64,000 nucleotides of DNA, taken from the NCBI GenBank assembly GCA_019752335.1, contig JAIEMJ010000033.1, positions 101,717 to 165,716 of the forward strand. The letters are read 5' to 3'. Both the position numbers and the translations under genes were made by a program. Source of the stretch: Bryobacteraceae bacterium. GTDB taxonomy: Bacteria > Acidobacteriota > Terriglobia > Bryobacterales > Bryobacteraceae. The notes beneath the pieces were generated by a model. That model was given only the letters and a program-made list of their open reading frames with translations, did not search any database and was not told the DNA's origin. Shown piece by piece: positions 25,138 to 33,419 of the stretch (position 1 is the stretch's first letter; each line of letters opens with the position of its first letter).

Positions 25138-27699
25138 ATGTCCTTTCAAATTCCTTCCTACCGCGAACTCCAAGTGAATCCCGCGTTGCCGGCTTCCTTG
25201 AAGCGACTCCCCGAACTCGCCCACAACCTGTTGTGGAGTTGGGACCACCACTTGCGAATGGTGTTTCGCCGTCTGGACCCCGTGGCCTGGCGCGCCAGCC
25301 ACAACCCGGTGCTAATGCTGAGCAGCCTGCCGCAGGAGACGCTGGAGCGCGCCGCGGCCGACCCCCGGTTCATGGCCGCCTACGACCGGGCCTGCGAGCG
25401 CTTTGACGCCTACATGCGCCGCGCGCCCATGGACCTGAAGCAGCCCGGCGACGAGAATCTGCTGATCGCCTACTTCTCCATGGAGTACGGCCTTACCGAT
25501 TGCCTGCCCGTCTACTCCGGCGGCTTGGGCGTGCTCTCGGGCGACCATATGAAGGGCTCCAGCGACGCTGGACTGCCGCTGGTCGGCGTCGGACTGGCCT
25601 ACCAAAAGGGCTACCATCAGCAGTCGCTCAACCCCGATGGCTGGCAGATGGAGCTTTACCCCGTCAACGACTTCCATCTGATGCCCTGCCGCCCCGTGCT
25701 CGACGCGCAAGGGCAAGAACTGCGCATCCTGGTGAACCTGCCCTTCGCCGCCATCCACATCAAGCTGTGGCTGGTGGAGAGCGGCCGCAATAAGCTCTAC
25801 CTGCTCGACACGAACATTCCGGAGAATGCGAGCGAAGAGATCCGCAACATCACCGAGAACCTCTACGGCGGTGACCATGGCACCCGCATCAAGCAGGAGA
25901 TCGTGCTCGGCATCGGCGGCTTGCGGGCGCTGAAGAAGATGGGCTATCGCCCCACCGTGTTCCACATGAACGAAGGCCACGCCGCGTTCCTCGCCCTCGA
26001 ACGCATCCGCGACCTGATGGATGAGCATAAGCTCAGCTTTGCGGAGGCCCTGGAAGCGACGCGCGAGAGCAACATCTTCACGACGCATACGTCGGTGCCG
26101 GCCGGCATTGACCTCTTTGACGGCGCGCTGGTTTGGGATCATCTCAGCCGCTTCTGTAATGAAGGCGGCATCACTCCCGCCCAGCTTTTCAGCCTGGGCC
26201 GCCGCGTCGCCGGAGATACCAACGAGAAGTTCTCCATGGCGATTACCGCCATGAACTGTTCGGCCTTCCGTAACGCCGTCAGCATTCTGCATGGCGCGGT
26301 ATCGCGCGATATGTGGGGCGTGCTCTGGCCGAATCTGCCGACAGACGAAGTGCCGGTGACGGCCGTCACCAATGGCACGCACCTTCCCTCCATGCTCAAC
26401 GGCGATCTGGCCACGGTCTTCGATAGCTACCTGCAGCCCGACTGGCGGGATCGCCATCAGGAGCCCGGCATCTGGGCCCAGGTGGACGAGATTCCCCATC
26501 AGGAAATTTGGGAAGCCCATCGCCGCCGTAAAAAACAGCTAGCGCTTTTTGTGCGGGAGCGCGCTTCCGCCACGGCTCGCAAACGCCACGCCACGGCCGC
26601 CGAAATCCGGCGCATTGAAGAAGGCTTCGACCCGGAGGTCTTCACTATCGGCTTCGCCCGCCGCTTTGCCACTTACAAGCGCGCCACGCTGCTCTTCCGC
26701 GATCCGGAACGCTTGAAGCGCATCCTGCTGAGTGCTGACCGCCCCGTGCAGATCGTCATCGCTGGCAAGGCGCATCCGAAGGACGTGCCGGGCAAGACTT
26801 TCATCCGCGAAATCGCGCTGCTCTCGCGCGATCCGGAGTTACGCAATCGTCTGGTTTTCCTCGAAAACTACGGCCTGCGCATCGGTAAAGAGATGGTGCA
26901 AGGCGTCGACCTGTGGCTCAACACGCCGCGTCGTGGCGAAGAGGCTTGCGGCACCTCCGGCATGAAGGCGGCCTTGAACGGCGTGCTCAACCTGAGTATC
27001 CTCGACGGCTGGTATGACGAAGCCTACGAGGACTCCGGCGGCTGGGCCATCGGCGGCCGCGAAGATTACCGCGAGGACCAGGACGACCTGCACGCCCTCG
27101 ACATTTACTCCGCGCTCGAAAACGACATCCTGCCGCTCTACTACCGCCGCAACGAAGACGGCGTGCCCGATGCCTGGGTGGAGCGCATGAAGACCTGCCT
27201 GAAGAACATGAGCCCGCGCTTCAACGCGCAGCGCATGCTGCAGGACTATACCGTGGGCCTCTACCGCCCCGCGCACGCCGCCTTCGAGCAGATGCGCGGC
27301 GGCGGGTTCGCCCTGGCCCGCGAACGCGCCCAGTGGGACGCCCAAGTGAATAGCGTTTGGGAGCGCGTGCAGATTCGCGAAGCCGGCCCCATAACGCCCG
27401 TGAAGGAACTGACGTCGGGCGAGGCTGTGACGGTGCGTGTGGTCGCCGACCTGGCCGGCCTGAAACCCGAGGATGTCCGCGTGGAAGTGGTGGTGGGCCG
27501 CATCGGGGCGGATGGCCAACTCGGCGAAACGCGCATTTCAGCCCTTTCCCCCACCGAAACAAAAGATGGCCTCCATGTTTTTACCCATCGTTTGGTACCG
27601 CAACGTATGGGACGGTTGGGGTACGCCTTCCGCATCAGTCCGAATCAAACCGAAGATCCATTGCGGCGCCCGTGCCAAGGGCGTATGAAATGGAGTTAG
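25138..27699 (+). CDS. glgP: Alpha-glucan (glycogen) phosphorylase, GT35
   Basis: An 853-residue protein of the shorter bacterial/archaeal phosphorylase type. It begins with the DUF3417-like region (LPELAHNLLWSWDHHLRMVF), followed by FSMEYGLTDCLPVYSGGLGVLSGDH. The pyridoxal phosphate lysine is Lys610 in EEACGTSGMKAALNG. The enzyme releases glucose-1-phosphate from glycogen or maltodextrins. The C-terminal 100 residues form an extra beta-rich segment. ATG 25138 is 8 bases after AAGAAG. No other glycogen gene is adjacent. Confidence 0.93.
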   Translation: MSFQIPSYRELQVNPALPASLKRLPELAHNLLWSWDHHLRMVFRRLDPVAWRASHNPVLMLSSLPQETLERAAADPRFMAAYDRACERFDAYMRRAPMDLKQPGDENLLIAYFSMEYGLTDCLPVYSGGLGVLSGDHMKGSSDAGLPLVGVGLAYQKGYHQQSLNPDGWQMELYPVNDFHLMPCRPVLDAQGQELRILVNLPFAAIHIKLWLVESGRNKLYLLDTNIPENASEEIRNITENLYGGDHGTRIKQEIVLGIGGLRALKKMGYRPTVFHMNEGHAAFLALERIRDLMDEHKLSFAEALEATRESNIFTTHTSVPAGIDLFDGALVWDHLSRFCNEGGITPAQLFSLGRRVAGDTNEKFSMAITAMNCSAFRNAVSILHGAVSRDMWGVLWPNLPTDEVPVTAVTNGTHLPSMLNGDLATVFDSYLQPDWRDRHQEPGIWAQVDEIPHQEIWEAHRRRKKQLALFVRERASATARKRHATAAEIRRIEEGFDPEVFTIGFARRFATYKRATLLFRDPERLKRILLSADRPVQIVIAGKAHPKDVPGKTFIREIALLSRDPELRNRLVFLENYGLRIGKEMVQGVDLWLNTPRRGEEACGTSGMKAALNGVLNLSILDGWYDEAYEDSGGWAIGGREDYREDQDDLHALDIYSALENDILPLYYRRNEDGVPDAWVERMKTCLKNMSPRFNAQRMLQDYTVGLYRPAHAAFEQMRGGGFALARERAQWDAQVNSVWERVQIREAGPITPVKELTSGEAVTVRVVADLAGLKPEDVRVEVVVGRIGADGQLGETRISALSPTETKDGLHVFTHRLVPQRMGRLGYAFRISPNQTEDPLRRPCQGRMKWS

Positions 27700-28013
27700 A
27701 GAATTTACACGAGCTAAAGTTCGTGCTGGATTTGTCCGAAAGAACGTGATATAAGGGTGGAGTCCGATCCAGTGCGACCCTCTCGTTGAGCCACTCCCCC
27801 TCTGTTTCCCGAAGCCTTGTGCTTTTTCGAAACCGGTTGGCGAATCGAGATACATTGTCTGACTTACTTTGTTCACAATTTGCAGACACGAACGGATTAC
27901 CACGGGCTAAGTCTGAAGATCACACTTCCAGTTCTTTTCCAACGATAAAACGCAGTGTCTACCGGTAGGCATTCGCTAAGAGTCTGGAAGTACCTCTAAG
28001 GGAGCATCTTTTC
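27700..28013. other. 314-base gap without a gene
   Basis: I find no convincing protein or RNA gene here. TTGTCC (27735-27740) and TATAAG (27752-27757) are only 11 bases apart, too close for a standard promoter. The 28014 gene has AAGGGAG about ten bases before its ATG, so its promoter should lie in this gap. Confidence 0.3.
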
Positions 28014-28511
28014 ATGGATGACGACCGCAAATACCGCCAGAACGGCTACCAGGACCGCGGCTTTGACCGCGGCGGCGATCGCGGTTTCGACCGCGAACGC
28101 CCCAAGCCGCAAGGCCCCCGCCCTTCGATCGATATCACTGGCCCCCGCTTGCCCCGCATGGTGCAGACGGTAACTGCCTCGCGTTGTTACAACTGCGCGA
28201 CTACGCTCGCCTCCGATGTCGACTTTACGGGAAATTGTCCCAAGTGTAACGCAGCCCTGCATTGTTGTAAGCAGTGTTCCCACTTCGAACCGTCGACCCG
28301 TTTCCAGTGCTTAAAGCCGATCCCGGAACGCATCGCCTATAAAGACCGGGCGAATCTGTGCCAGTTATTCTCTCCGCAAGTTACCGTGGCCCGCGACGCG
28401 GCCCGCGAAAACGCCTCGGGGCCCATGCGCGCGCCGATCCTCGCCAACGGTCCGGCGCCCAAAAGCGCCAGCGATGCGCGCGCGGCTTTCGATAACCTAT
28501 TTAAGAAGTAA
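28014..28511 (+). CDS. Cysteine-rich zinc-ribbon-like protein, unknown function
   Basis: A 165-residue soluble protein in three parts. The N-terminus is an Arg/Gly/Asp-rich low-complexity tail (DRGFDRGGDRGFDRERP). The centre, about residues 58-120, holds nine cysteines (CYNC, CPKC, CCKQC, FQC, NLC) that could bind one or two zinc ions. The C-terminus is an Ala/Pro linker ending in DARAAFDNLFKK. The RGG-like tail plus zinc ribbon suggests nucleic-acid or ribosome contact, but that is inference. I do not recognise a named family. Its end overlaps the convergent ROK gene by 15 bases. Confidence 0.7.
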   Translation: MDDDRKYRQNGYQDRGFDRGGDRGFDRERPKPQGPRPSIDITGPRLPRMVQTVTASRCYNCATTLASDVDFTGNCPKCNAALHCCKQCSHFEPSTRFQCLKPIPERIAYKDRANLCQLFSPQVTVARDAARENASGPMRAPILANGPAPKSASDARAAFDNLFKK

Positions 28512-29351
28512 ACGGCTCAATTCCAGCGCGCCCCACAGCACGCTGTCGTCGCCTAGTTGTGCCGGTACTAGGTCAACGCGGGCGCGCGACCAACTCGTCA
28601 TCTGCCGCCCTAACTCCTCGCGCAAGGGCACAAACAGTAAGTCACCTGCTTTGCTGATGCCGCCGCCAATCACGATGCGCGCGGGGTTCAGTAACATCAG
28701 GGCGGCTTTTAGCCCCAGCGATAAATCCACGACGTAACGCGCCACAAAGCGCGGATCCTGCACTAACTCACGCGCGGACCGGCCGTGGTCGCGTTCGAGC
28801 CATAGTCCACAGCACAGCCGCTCGAAGCAGCCACGCGCGCCACACAGGCAAACGGGACCCTCGGGGCGAATCGTCAAATGGCCGATCTCGCCACCATAGC
28901 TATCGGCGCCGCGATGGACGCCAGCGTCGGTGAGAATGCCCCCGCCGATCCCGGTGGAAAGCGTCATGTAGAAGAGCGGCAACGCCCCTTGGCCGGCGCC
29001 ATGCAGGCCTTCGCCTAGCGCGCCTACGTTGGCGTCGTTGTCCATGATGACGGGCACGCCCAGCTCGTGCTTGAGGAACAGGGGCAGGGCATAGTCGCTC
29101 CAGCCGCCGACGTGCGTTGAGAGCGCGATACGCTGTTGGTCGAACAGCACCGGCCCGCCAAAGCCGACGCCGCAGAGGCCGAAGCCCGGATCGCTTTGCC
29201 AGGCACGCGCGTGCGCGACGATGCGTTCCAACATCCAATCGCGGCCGCCATCGCGGTCTGTGGGTTCGGTGACGCGGCGCACCATCTGGCCGTCCGCAAA
29301 GACAGCCATCGAGAACTTCGTGCCGCCTACGTCGATCGCTAAGGTATTCAC
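28497..29351 (-). CDS. ROK-family sugar kinase
   Basis: A 284-residue ROK protein without an HTH domain, so a kinase rather than a repressor. It starts MNTLAIDVGGTKFSMAVF (phosphate-1 motif), has the catalytic Asp in PVIMDNDANVGALGE, and the ROK zinc motif CLCGARGCFE near residue 170, with GEIGH just before it. These features are those of glucokinase/N-acetylhexosamine kinases. It is the last gene of a four-gene minus-strand operon and overlaps the PfkB gene by four bases. Confidence 0.88.
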   Translation of the reverse strand: MNTLAIDVGGTKFSMAVFADGQMVRRVTEPTDRDGGRDWMLERIVAHARAWQSDPGFGLCGVGFGGPVLFDQQRIALSTHVGGWSDYALPLFLKHELGVPVIMDNDANVGALGEGLHGAGQGALPLFYMTLSTGIGGGILTDAGVHRGADSYGGEIGHLTIRPEGPVCLCGARGCFERLCCGLWLERDHGRSARELVQDPRFVARYVVDLSLGLKAALMLLNPARIVIGGGISKAGDLLFVPLREELGRQMTSWSRARVDLVPAQLGDDSVLWGALELSRLLLK

Positions 29352-30310
29352 GCCAGAATCTCCTCGGGCGTGGCCGTGCCGGTGCCCCGTTTCATGACGG
29401 TGATCGACGCGACGCGATGGCCAAAGTGAATCGCCGCTTCCGGAGAGGCGCCCGCGGCCATGGCCATGGCCGTTCCCGCGGAGAAGCTATCGCCCGCGCC
29501 GCAAATGTCCACCGGCTTGGCCACGCGCTCGGTCGGAATCCAGGTTTCGCCGTCGGGCCGCACCAACATCACGCCGTCGCCGCCATGCGTCACCATCAGC
29601 CACGGAGCCTGGGTTAGTTCGCGCAGTTGGCCGAAGGCGCGCGGATGGCCGAAGAGCCGTTGGCAAAGCGTCTCAGCCTCTTCCTGATTCGGCTTCAGAG
29701 GTACCTGGCGAAAGCCCGCCAGATGCGCGCGCGAATCGACGAAGAAGAATTGCCGGTCAGCCAACTGGGCAATCGCTTCGCGCACGGCGGGCGTGATCAG
29801 TCCGCCGATTTCCGTTTCGGCCTGATCGCAAATGAAGATCACGTCGAAGCGCCCCGCCCAGGCTTGTAGCTGATCGATGACTTGTCTCTCCGCCGGTTCG
29901 GGGATCGGCTCCACGGAGACGAAGTCCACGCGCGGCAGGTCTTCCACGCCCGTCACTTCGTTGAGTAACTTCGTGTAAGTGAAAGTCGGATAACCGGCGT
30001 GCGTGAGGAGTAACTCGAAAGAGACCCGGCGGCGCGATAGCGCGTGTTTCAACTCGTAGCCGAAGCCATCATCGCCTACTAAGCCAAGTAAGCTCACCGA
30101 GCCGACGCCTAAGTCGGCCAGGTTATTTGCCACCGTCCCCGCCGCGCCGGGAGTTACTTCCGTGCGCACGACCGCCACGCGCGGGATGCCGGTTTCGCGT
30201 GAAGCTTCGGAGAGCGCGGGCGAGTAAGTACACCAGCGGTCCAAGCAGAGGTCGCCGACTACCAGCGCATTCAGCGAGGGCAGCCGGTGAAGAATCTCCC
30301 GCGCGGTCAT
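29348..30310 (-). CDS. PfkB-family carbohydrate kinase, RfaE/HldE-N-like
   Basis: A 320-residue ribokinase-fold enzyme. It opens with LNALVVGDLCLDRWCTY, has TPGAAGTVANNLADLGVGSVSLLGLVG near residue 55 (sugar-binding region), and the anion-hole motif VDICGAGDSFSAGTAMA near the C-terminus. The closest recalled relatives are heptose-7-phosphate kinases, although no nucleotidyltransferase domain follows. ATG 30310 overlaps the upstream stop (ATGA), so I preferred it to an in-frame start 18 bases upstream. The substrate is unknown; the neighbouring HAD and ROK genes suggest a sugar-phosphate pathway. Confidence 0.8.
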   Translation of the reverse strand: MTAREILHRLPSLNALVVGDLCLDRWCTYSPALSEASRETGIPRVAVVRTEVTPGAAGTVANNLADLGVGSVSLLGLVGDDGFGYELKHALSRRRVSFELLLTHAGYPTFTYTKLLNEVTGVEDLPRVDFVSVEPIPEPAERQVIDQLQAWAGRFDVIFICDQAETEIGGLITPAVREAIAQLADRQFFFVDSRAHLAGFRQVPLKPNQEEAETLCQRLFGHPRAFGQLRELTQAPWLMVTHGGDGVMLVRPDGETWIPTERVAKPVDICGAGDSFSAGTAMAMAAGASPEAAIHFGHRVASITVMKRGTGTATPEEILA

Positions 30311-31269
30311 GCTTGGAGCAGCCTCCACAAGGCCGGCAGGGTAGCGCGATGGGGTCCGCAGAAGTATTCGCTTTGCCCGCCGTCGGCGACGGTGCGCACC
30401 AGTATGGTCTTGTGCGGGCGAAAGTAATAGCCGGGGTCGGATTTCGGCAACTCCGCCCGCCAGTCGCCCGTGATCGGCACTAAGTCGAAGACGGCCGACA
30501 GAAAATCGCGAATCACGCGGCCTTCCTGCGCGGCGATATTGCGCGACATTGCCAGCGCCTTCAGATAAACCTCAGGCGCCATGATCGCGGAGCCGAAGCT
30601 CAGCATCACTCCGCCCTCCAGGCGCTCCATCGTTTTCGCGAAGATGAGGAAGTCGCGATAGGAGGCCGCGCCCGTCGCCGCGCCGTCGCAGTTGGGATGC
30701 TCGTGCAGAATGTCGTAGCCGATGCCGACATGCACCGTCACCGGGACGCCCACGCGATAGGCCGCGGCGAGCACGGACAAGTCGCGATGCGGATAGTGGC
30801 TCTCCAGGATGCGCCGGCCCACGTTCTCGCCGAGGCCTAAGCCGAGCTGAGCGGCTTCGTTGATCCAGTCGTTCAGTTCGCCGGTTTCGCGCCACAGGCC
30901 GAACTCGCCGGTGCGGATGTAGCGCGCCACACTTTCCGTGGTGGCGCCGATGCGGGCAATCTCGTAGTCGTGAATGGCGCCCGCGCCGTTCATGGCGATC
31001 TGGTCAATCCAGCCGCGTTCGATCAGGTCGATCAGATGGCGGTTGACGCCCGCGCGCAGCACGTGCGCGCCCATCATCAGAATGCGCGCGGACCCACGCT
31101 CTCTCGCCTCGCGCAAGCGCGTCGCGACGCGCGCCAAACGCGGCTCGTCGAACGGCGGCGTGGCGTCCGTCAGCGCGAGCCAGTTGCCGAGCGGCAGGTC
31201 GTGCGCGCGATCCCCGAGCGGCTGGATGCGCAGGCGTTTGCGGTCAAAGATTTCGTATTTACTCTTCAC
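30307..31269 (-). CDS. Deoxyhypusine synthase-like protein
   Basis: A 320-residue protein that I tentatively place in the bacterial deoxyhypusine-synthase-like group. The NAD-fold stretch ARILMMGAHVLRAGVNRHLIDL is followed by IAMNGAGAIHDYEIARIGAT and a C-terminal HKTILVRTVADGG. True deoxyhypusine synthase modifies eIF5A, which bacteria lack; bacterial relatives include homospermidine-type enzymes. I do not see an obvious match to the lysine-bearing active-site loop of the eukaryotic enzyme. It sits between a HAD phosphatase and a PfkB kinase, seven bases and minus four bases away, so a role in the same pathway is likely. Confidence 0.58.
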   Translation of the reverse strand: MKSKYEIFDRKRLRIQPLGDRAHDLPLGNWLALTDATPPFDEPRLARVATRLREARERGSARILMMGAHVLRAGVNRHLIDLIERGWIDQIAMNGAGAIHDYEIARIGATTESVARYIRTGEFGLWRETGELNDWINEAAQLGLGLGENVGRRILESHYPHRDLSVLAAAYRVGVPVTVHVGIGYDILHEHPNCDGAATGAASYRDFLIFAKTMERLEGGVMLSFGSAIMAPEVYLKALAMSRNIAAQEGRVIRDFLSAVFDLVPITGDWRAELPKSDPGYYFRPHKTILVRTVADGGQSEYFCGPHRATLPALWRLLQA

Positions 31270-31275
31270 CGACGC

Positions 31276-32082
31276 TTACTCTGTAGCGAACAGGACCGGC
31301 AACCACGACTCGCAGCCCAGGAAGTTTGGCAGCATGAAGTCGGCGCCGACGCCCGCCAGCCGTTGGCGCTTCCAAGCGTCGATCTTGAGGCACTCCGGCT
31401 CGTCAGTCGCCAGTCCGACGGCGATGCCGCCCGCCTGCTTCACCACGTCGATCTCGACGTAGCCGTCGCCGAAGACGAGTAGTTCCTCGCCCGAGTAGCC
31501 CGCCTGCTCCACCAGCCGCTTCACCAGCATGCCCTTCGAGAAGGATGCCATATCGTCAGAGGCTCCGAAGATGCCGCCGTCGAAGTAGCGAGCCAGATCC
31601 AACAAGCCTGCTTCGCGGCGGACGTCCACTTCGTCGGTGCCGCTGGCCAAGTAGATCTTCAGTCCGCGCGCTTTCAGGGCTTCGAGCAACGCGCGCGAGC
31701 CGGGCACCATGTATTTCTCGGGCGCGGCGCCGTTCTGCAGGTCCGCCACGCGGTCCTTGATGACCTCCCACAGGCGGCGCAGATACTCGTGTTTGTAGTC
31801 GAGCGGCGGTAGCGCCTTGCCCCCGCGCTTTTCGAGTTCGGCGGCGTATTGGATCATCTGGTAGATGGTCTCTTTGCCGGTCAGCTGCCCGACGTACTCC
31901 TCCACGATGCGCGTCAGTTCAGCGTCGCTTTCGCCGCTGTTCAACTCGCGCAAGCCGTCCACCATCATGGGCACCATCACGTGTACCCATCCGGAGCGCA
32001 CCAGCGACACCGTCCCATCAAAATCAAAGATCGCGACCTTGGCATGGCGAGCGCTAGCGCCCGCGTTCAGAACTTCTAGCAT
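31276..32082 (-). CDS. HAD-superfamily phosphatase
   Basis: A 268-residue HAD hydrolase. Motif I is FDFDGT at residues 19-24 (nucleophile Asp20, acid/base Asp22), motif II is the serine/threonine in LASGTDE, and motif III/IV is VFGDGYVEID. The cap domain lies between motifs I and II and is helical. It is first in the four-gene operon HAD - DHS-like - PfkB - ROK. Substrate unknown; a sugar phosphate is suggested by context. Confidence 0.85.
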   Translation of the reverse strand: MLEVLNAGASARHAKVAIFDFDGTVSLVRSGWVHVMVPMMVDGLRELNSGESDAELTRIVEEYVGQLTGKETIYQMIQYAAELEKRGGKALPPLDYKHEYLRRLWEVIKDRVADLQNGAAPEKYMVPGSRALLEALKARGLKIYLASGTDEVDVRREAGLLDLARYFDGGIFGASDDMASFSKGMLVKRLVEQAGYSGEELLVFGDGYVEIDVVKQAGGIAVGLATDEPECLKIDAWKRQRLAGVGADFMLPNFLGCESWLPVLFATE

Positions 32083-32111
32083 GTACTACGTCATTGTCCC
32101 ATGGCGTATCC

Positions 32112-32141
32112 AAAAACGAAAAAGCGCCCGTTGCCGGACGC
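32112..32141 (-). terminator. Hairpin terminator on the minus strand
   Basis: GCGCCCG at 32124-32130 pairs with CGGACGC at 32135-32141 with one mismatch. On the minus strand the stem is followed by TTTTTCGTTTTT. It ends the transcript of the secreted-protein gene at 32256-32963 before the HAD operon begins. Confidence 0.7.
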
Positions 32142-32255
32142 CTCTTCGCTCTGTCTAGGATTTTCTATGCTGCGCTCTGTTTCGTAAAGCTAGCCCTCCT
32201 GGGATCGGTCTACGAAACTGTATGCGCGAAAGACGCACCGAGCGGGTCAAAAAAA

Positions 32256-32963
32256 TTACTTCTCAGCTACCGCTTCATTCTCTACCGCCGACTGGTAGTT
32301 CGAATACTTCACCGCCATCTCCACGCGGCCCACGACGCGGGCATCAATCAGGCTCTCCCACTCCGTCAGGTAGGCGTGGCCGTCGCGGATCTCGTACTTA
32401 CGCGTGAACTCGGTCTTCTTGAAAAACACCGAGGGATTCTTCACCAGGCGGCCACTCTCGCGCAGGGGCAAGCCGGTTTCGGCGTCGAGCCAGAGGTCGC
32501 CCTTGAAGAGGCCGACGCGCTTTTCTTTCGGGCTGAGCTGGAAGATGTATGCCACCTTGCCATCCTGCTCAATGCGGCCCTTGAAGTTGAATTTATAGTT
32601 GGCCGGGGTGAGCGAGATATCGCCGGTTTGCGCATGGGCCTCGGTTTCGGCCGTCAGAAAGCGGGCGATCACGTCGCGCTTTACCTGGTCGTCACCGGTG
32701 AAGGTAAGCTTCTGATAGGTGACACGGCCAACCTTGGAGATCAGGCGCAAGGCGGTCATCTTGCTCGATTTCTTCCACTTCGGCACCGACGCTTCGATCT
32801 CGCAATCCATCGCCACGTTGGTTAAGGGAACGCGAGCCTTCTCCTGCTCCCAGTAACGCTCAAGCAGGTCTCTTGCCGGATCCGGCTTCACCGGAGCGGA
32901 AAAGGACTGCGCGTGAAGCAGGCCAACCATGGCTAAACTCAGGACGCCGACAGAACTTCCCAT
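32256..32963 (-). CDS. Secreted protein, LolA/outer-membrane-lipoprotein-sorting-like fold
   Basis: A 235-residue protein with a signal peptide (SSVGVLSLAMVGLLHAQS). The body alternates short beta-strands: KMTALRLISKVGRVTYQKL, YKFNFKGRIEQDGKVAYIFQL, and KGDLWLDAETGLPLRESGRLV. The last block, a DxETGLPLR pattern, is common in LolA/RseB-like proteins that bind lipids. The function is not known. It is a single-gene unit with its own terminator downstream. Confidence 0.6.
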   Translation of the reverse strand: MGSSVGVLSLAMVGLLHAQSFSAPVKPDPARDLLERYWEQEKARVPLTNVAMDCEIEASVPKWKKSSKMTALRLISKVGRVTYQKLTFTGDDQVKRDVIARFLTAETEAHAQTGDISLTPANYKFNFKGRIEQDGKVAYIFQLSPKEKRVGLFKGDLWLDAETGLPLRESGRLVKNPSVFFKKTEFTRKYEIRDGHAYLTEWESLIDARVVGRVEMAVKYSNYQSAVENEAVAEK

Positions 32964-32975
32964 CAGATTATTACT

Positions 32976-33419
32976 CTATTGTAACTGTTCTATTACCTGA
33001 ATCAAATCAAAGCCTTCGCGCACCGCCGGAGGGCGAAGTTTGGCCGACATTTCGCGGATCACCTCGGCGGGCACCTGACGCTCTCGCGCCGCATTCCGGC
33101 GCAGACACTCCTCCAGGGGCGTCGCGAAGTAGATCGCGTTTACGGTAGCGCCTGCCGCCTTCGCCAGCTTGATCCACGGCTTCCGATGCGCTGCCTGCAG
33201 ACTGGTCGCGTCGATGATGGTCGACGCCGCGCCCAACGCCAGCCGCCTGCGCAGTAAGTACCGCATAGTGCCAAAAACCTCGGCATGAATCCGCTGATTC
33301 TGGACATCGTCCGACAGCAGCACCCGCACGGCGTCCGACGAAAGAATCGTGATGCCTTGGGACGCAGCCCAAGTCGATTTGCCGGAGCCCGGCAAGCCGA
33401 CCAGCACCCATACCGTCAT
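32976..33419 (-). CDS. P-loop kinase-like ATPase (polynucleotide-kinase type)
   Basis: A 147-residue protein starting MTVWVLVGLPGSGKSTWAAS, with Walker A GLPGSGKST at residues 8-16. Further features are the STIIDAT strand and a lid-like RRNAARERQVPAEVI segment, as in T4 polynucleotide kinase-type phosphotransferases. The real start is ATG 33419, which overlaps the TAA stop of the acyl-CoA dehydrogenase (TAATG). A longer reading frame upstream is only a shadow of that gene. Substrate unknown. Confidence 0.78.
   Translation of the reverse strand: MTVWVLVGLPGSGKSTWAASQGITILSSDAVRVLLSDDVQNQRIHAEVFGTMRYLLRRRLALGAASTIIDATSLQAAHRKPWIKLAKAAGATVNAIYFATPLEECLRRNAARERQVPAEVIREMSAKLRPPAVREGFDLIQVIEQLQ

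Noticed and set aside
25312..26520. A 402-codon minus-strand frame inside glycogen phosphorylase
   Set aside because: Antisense shadow of a strongly conserved enzyme.
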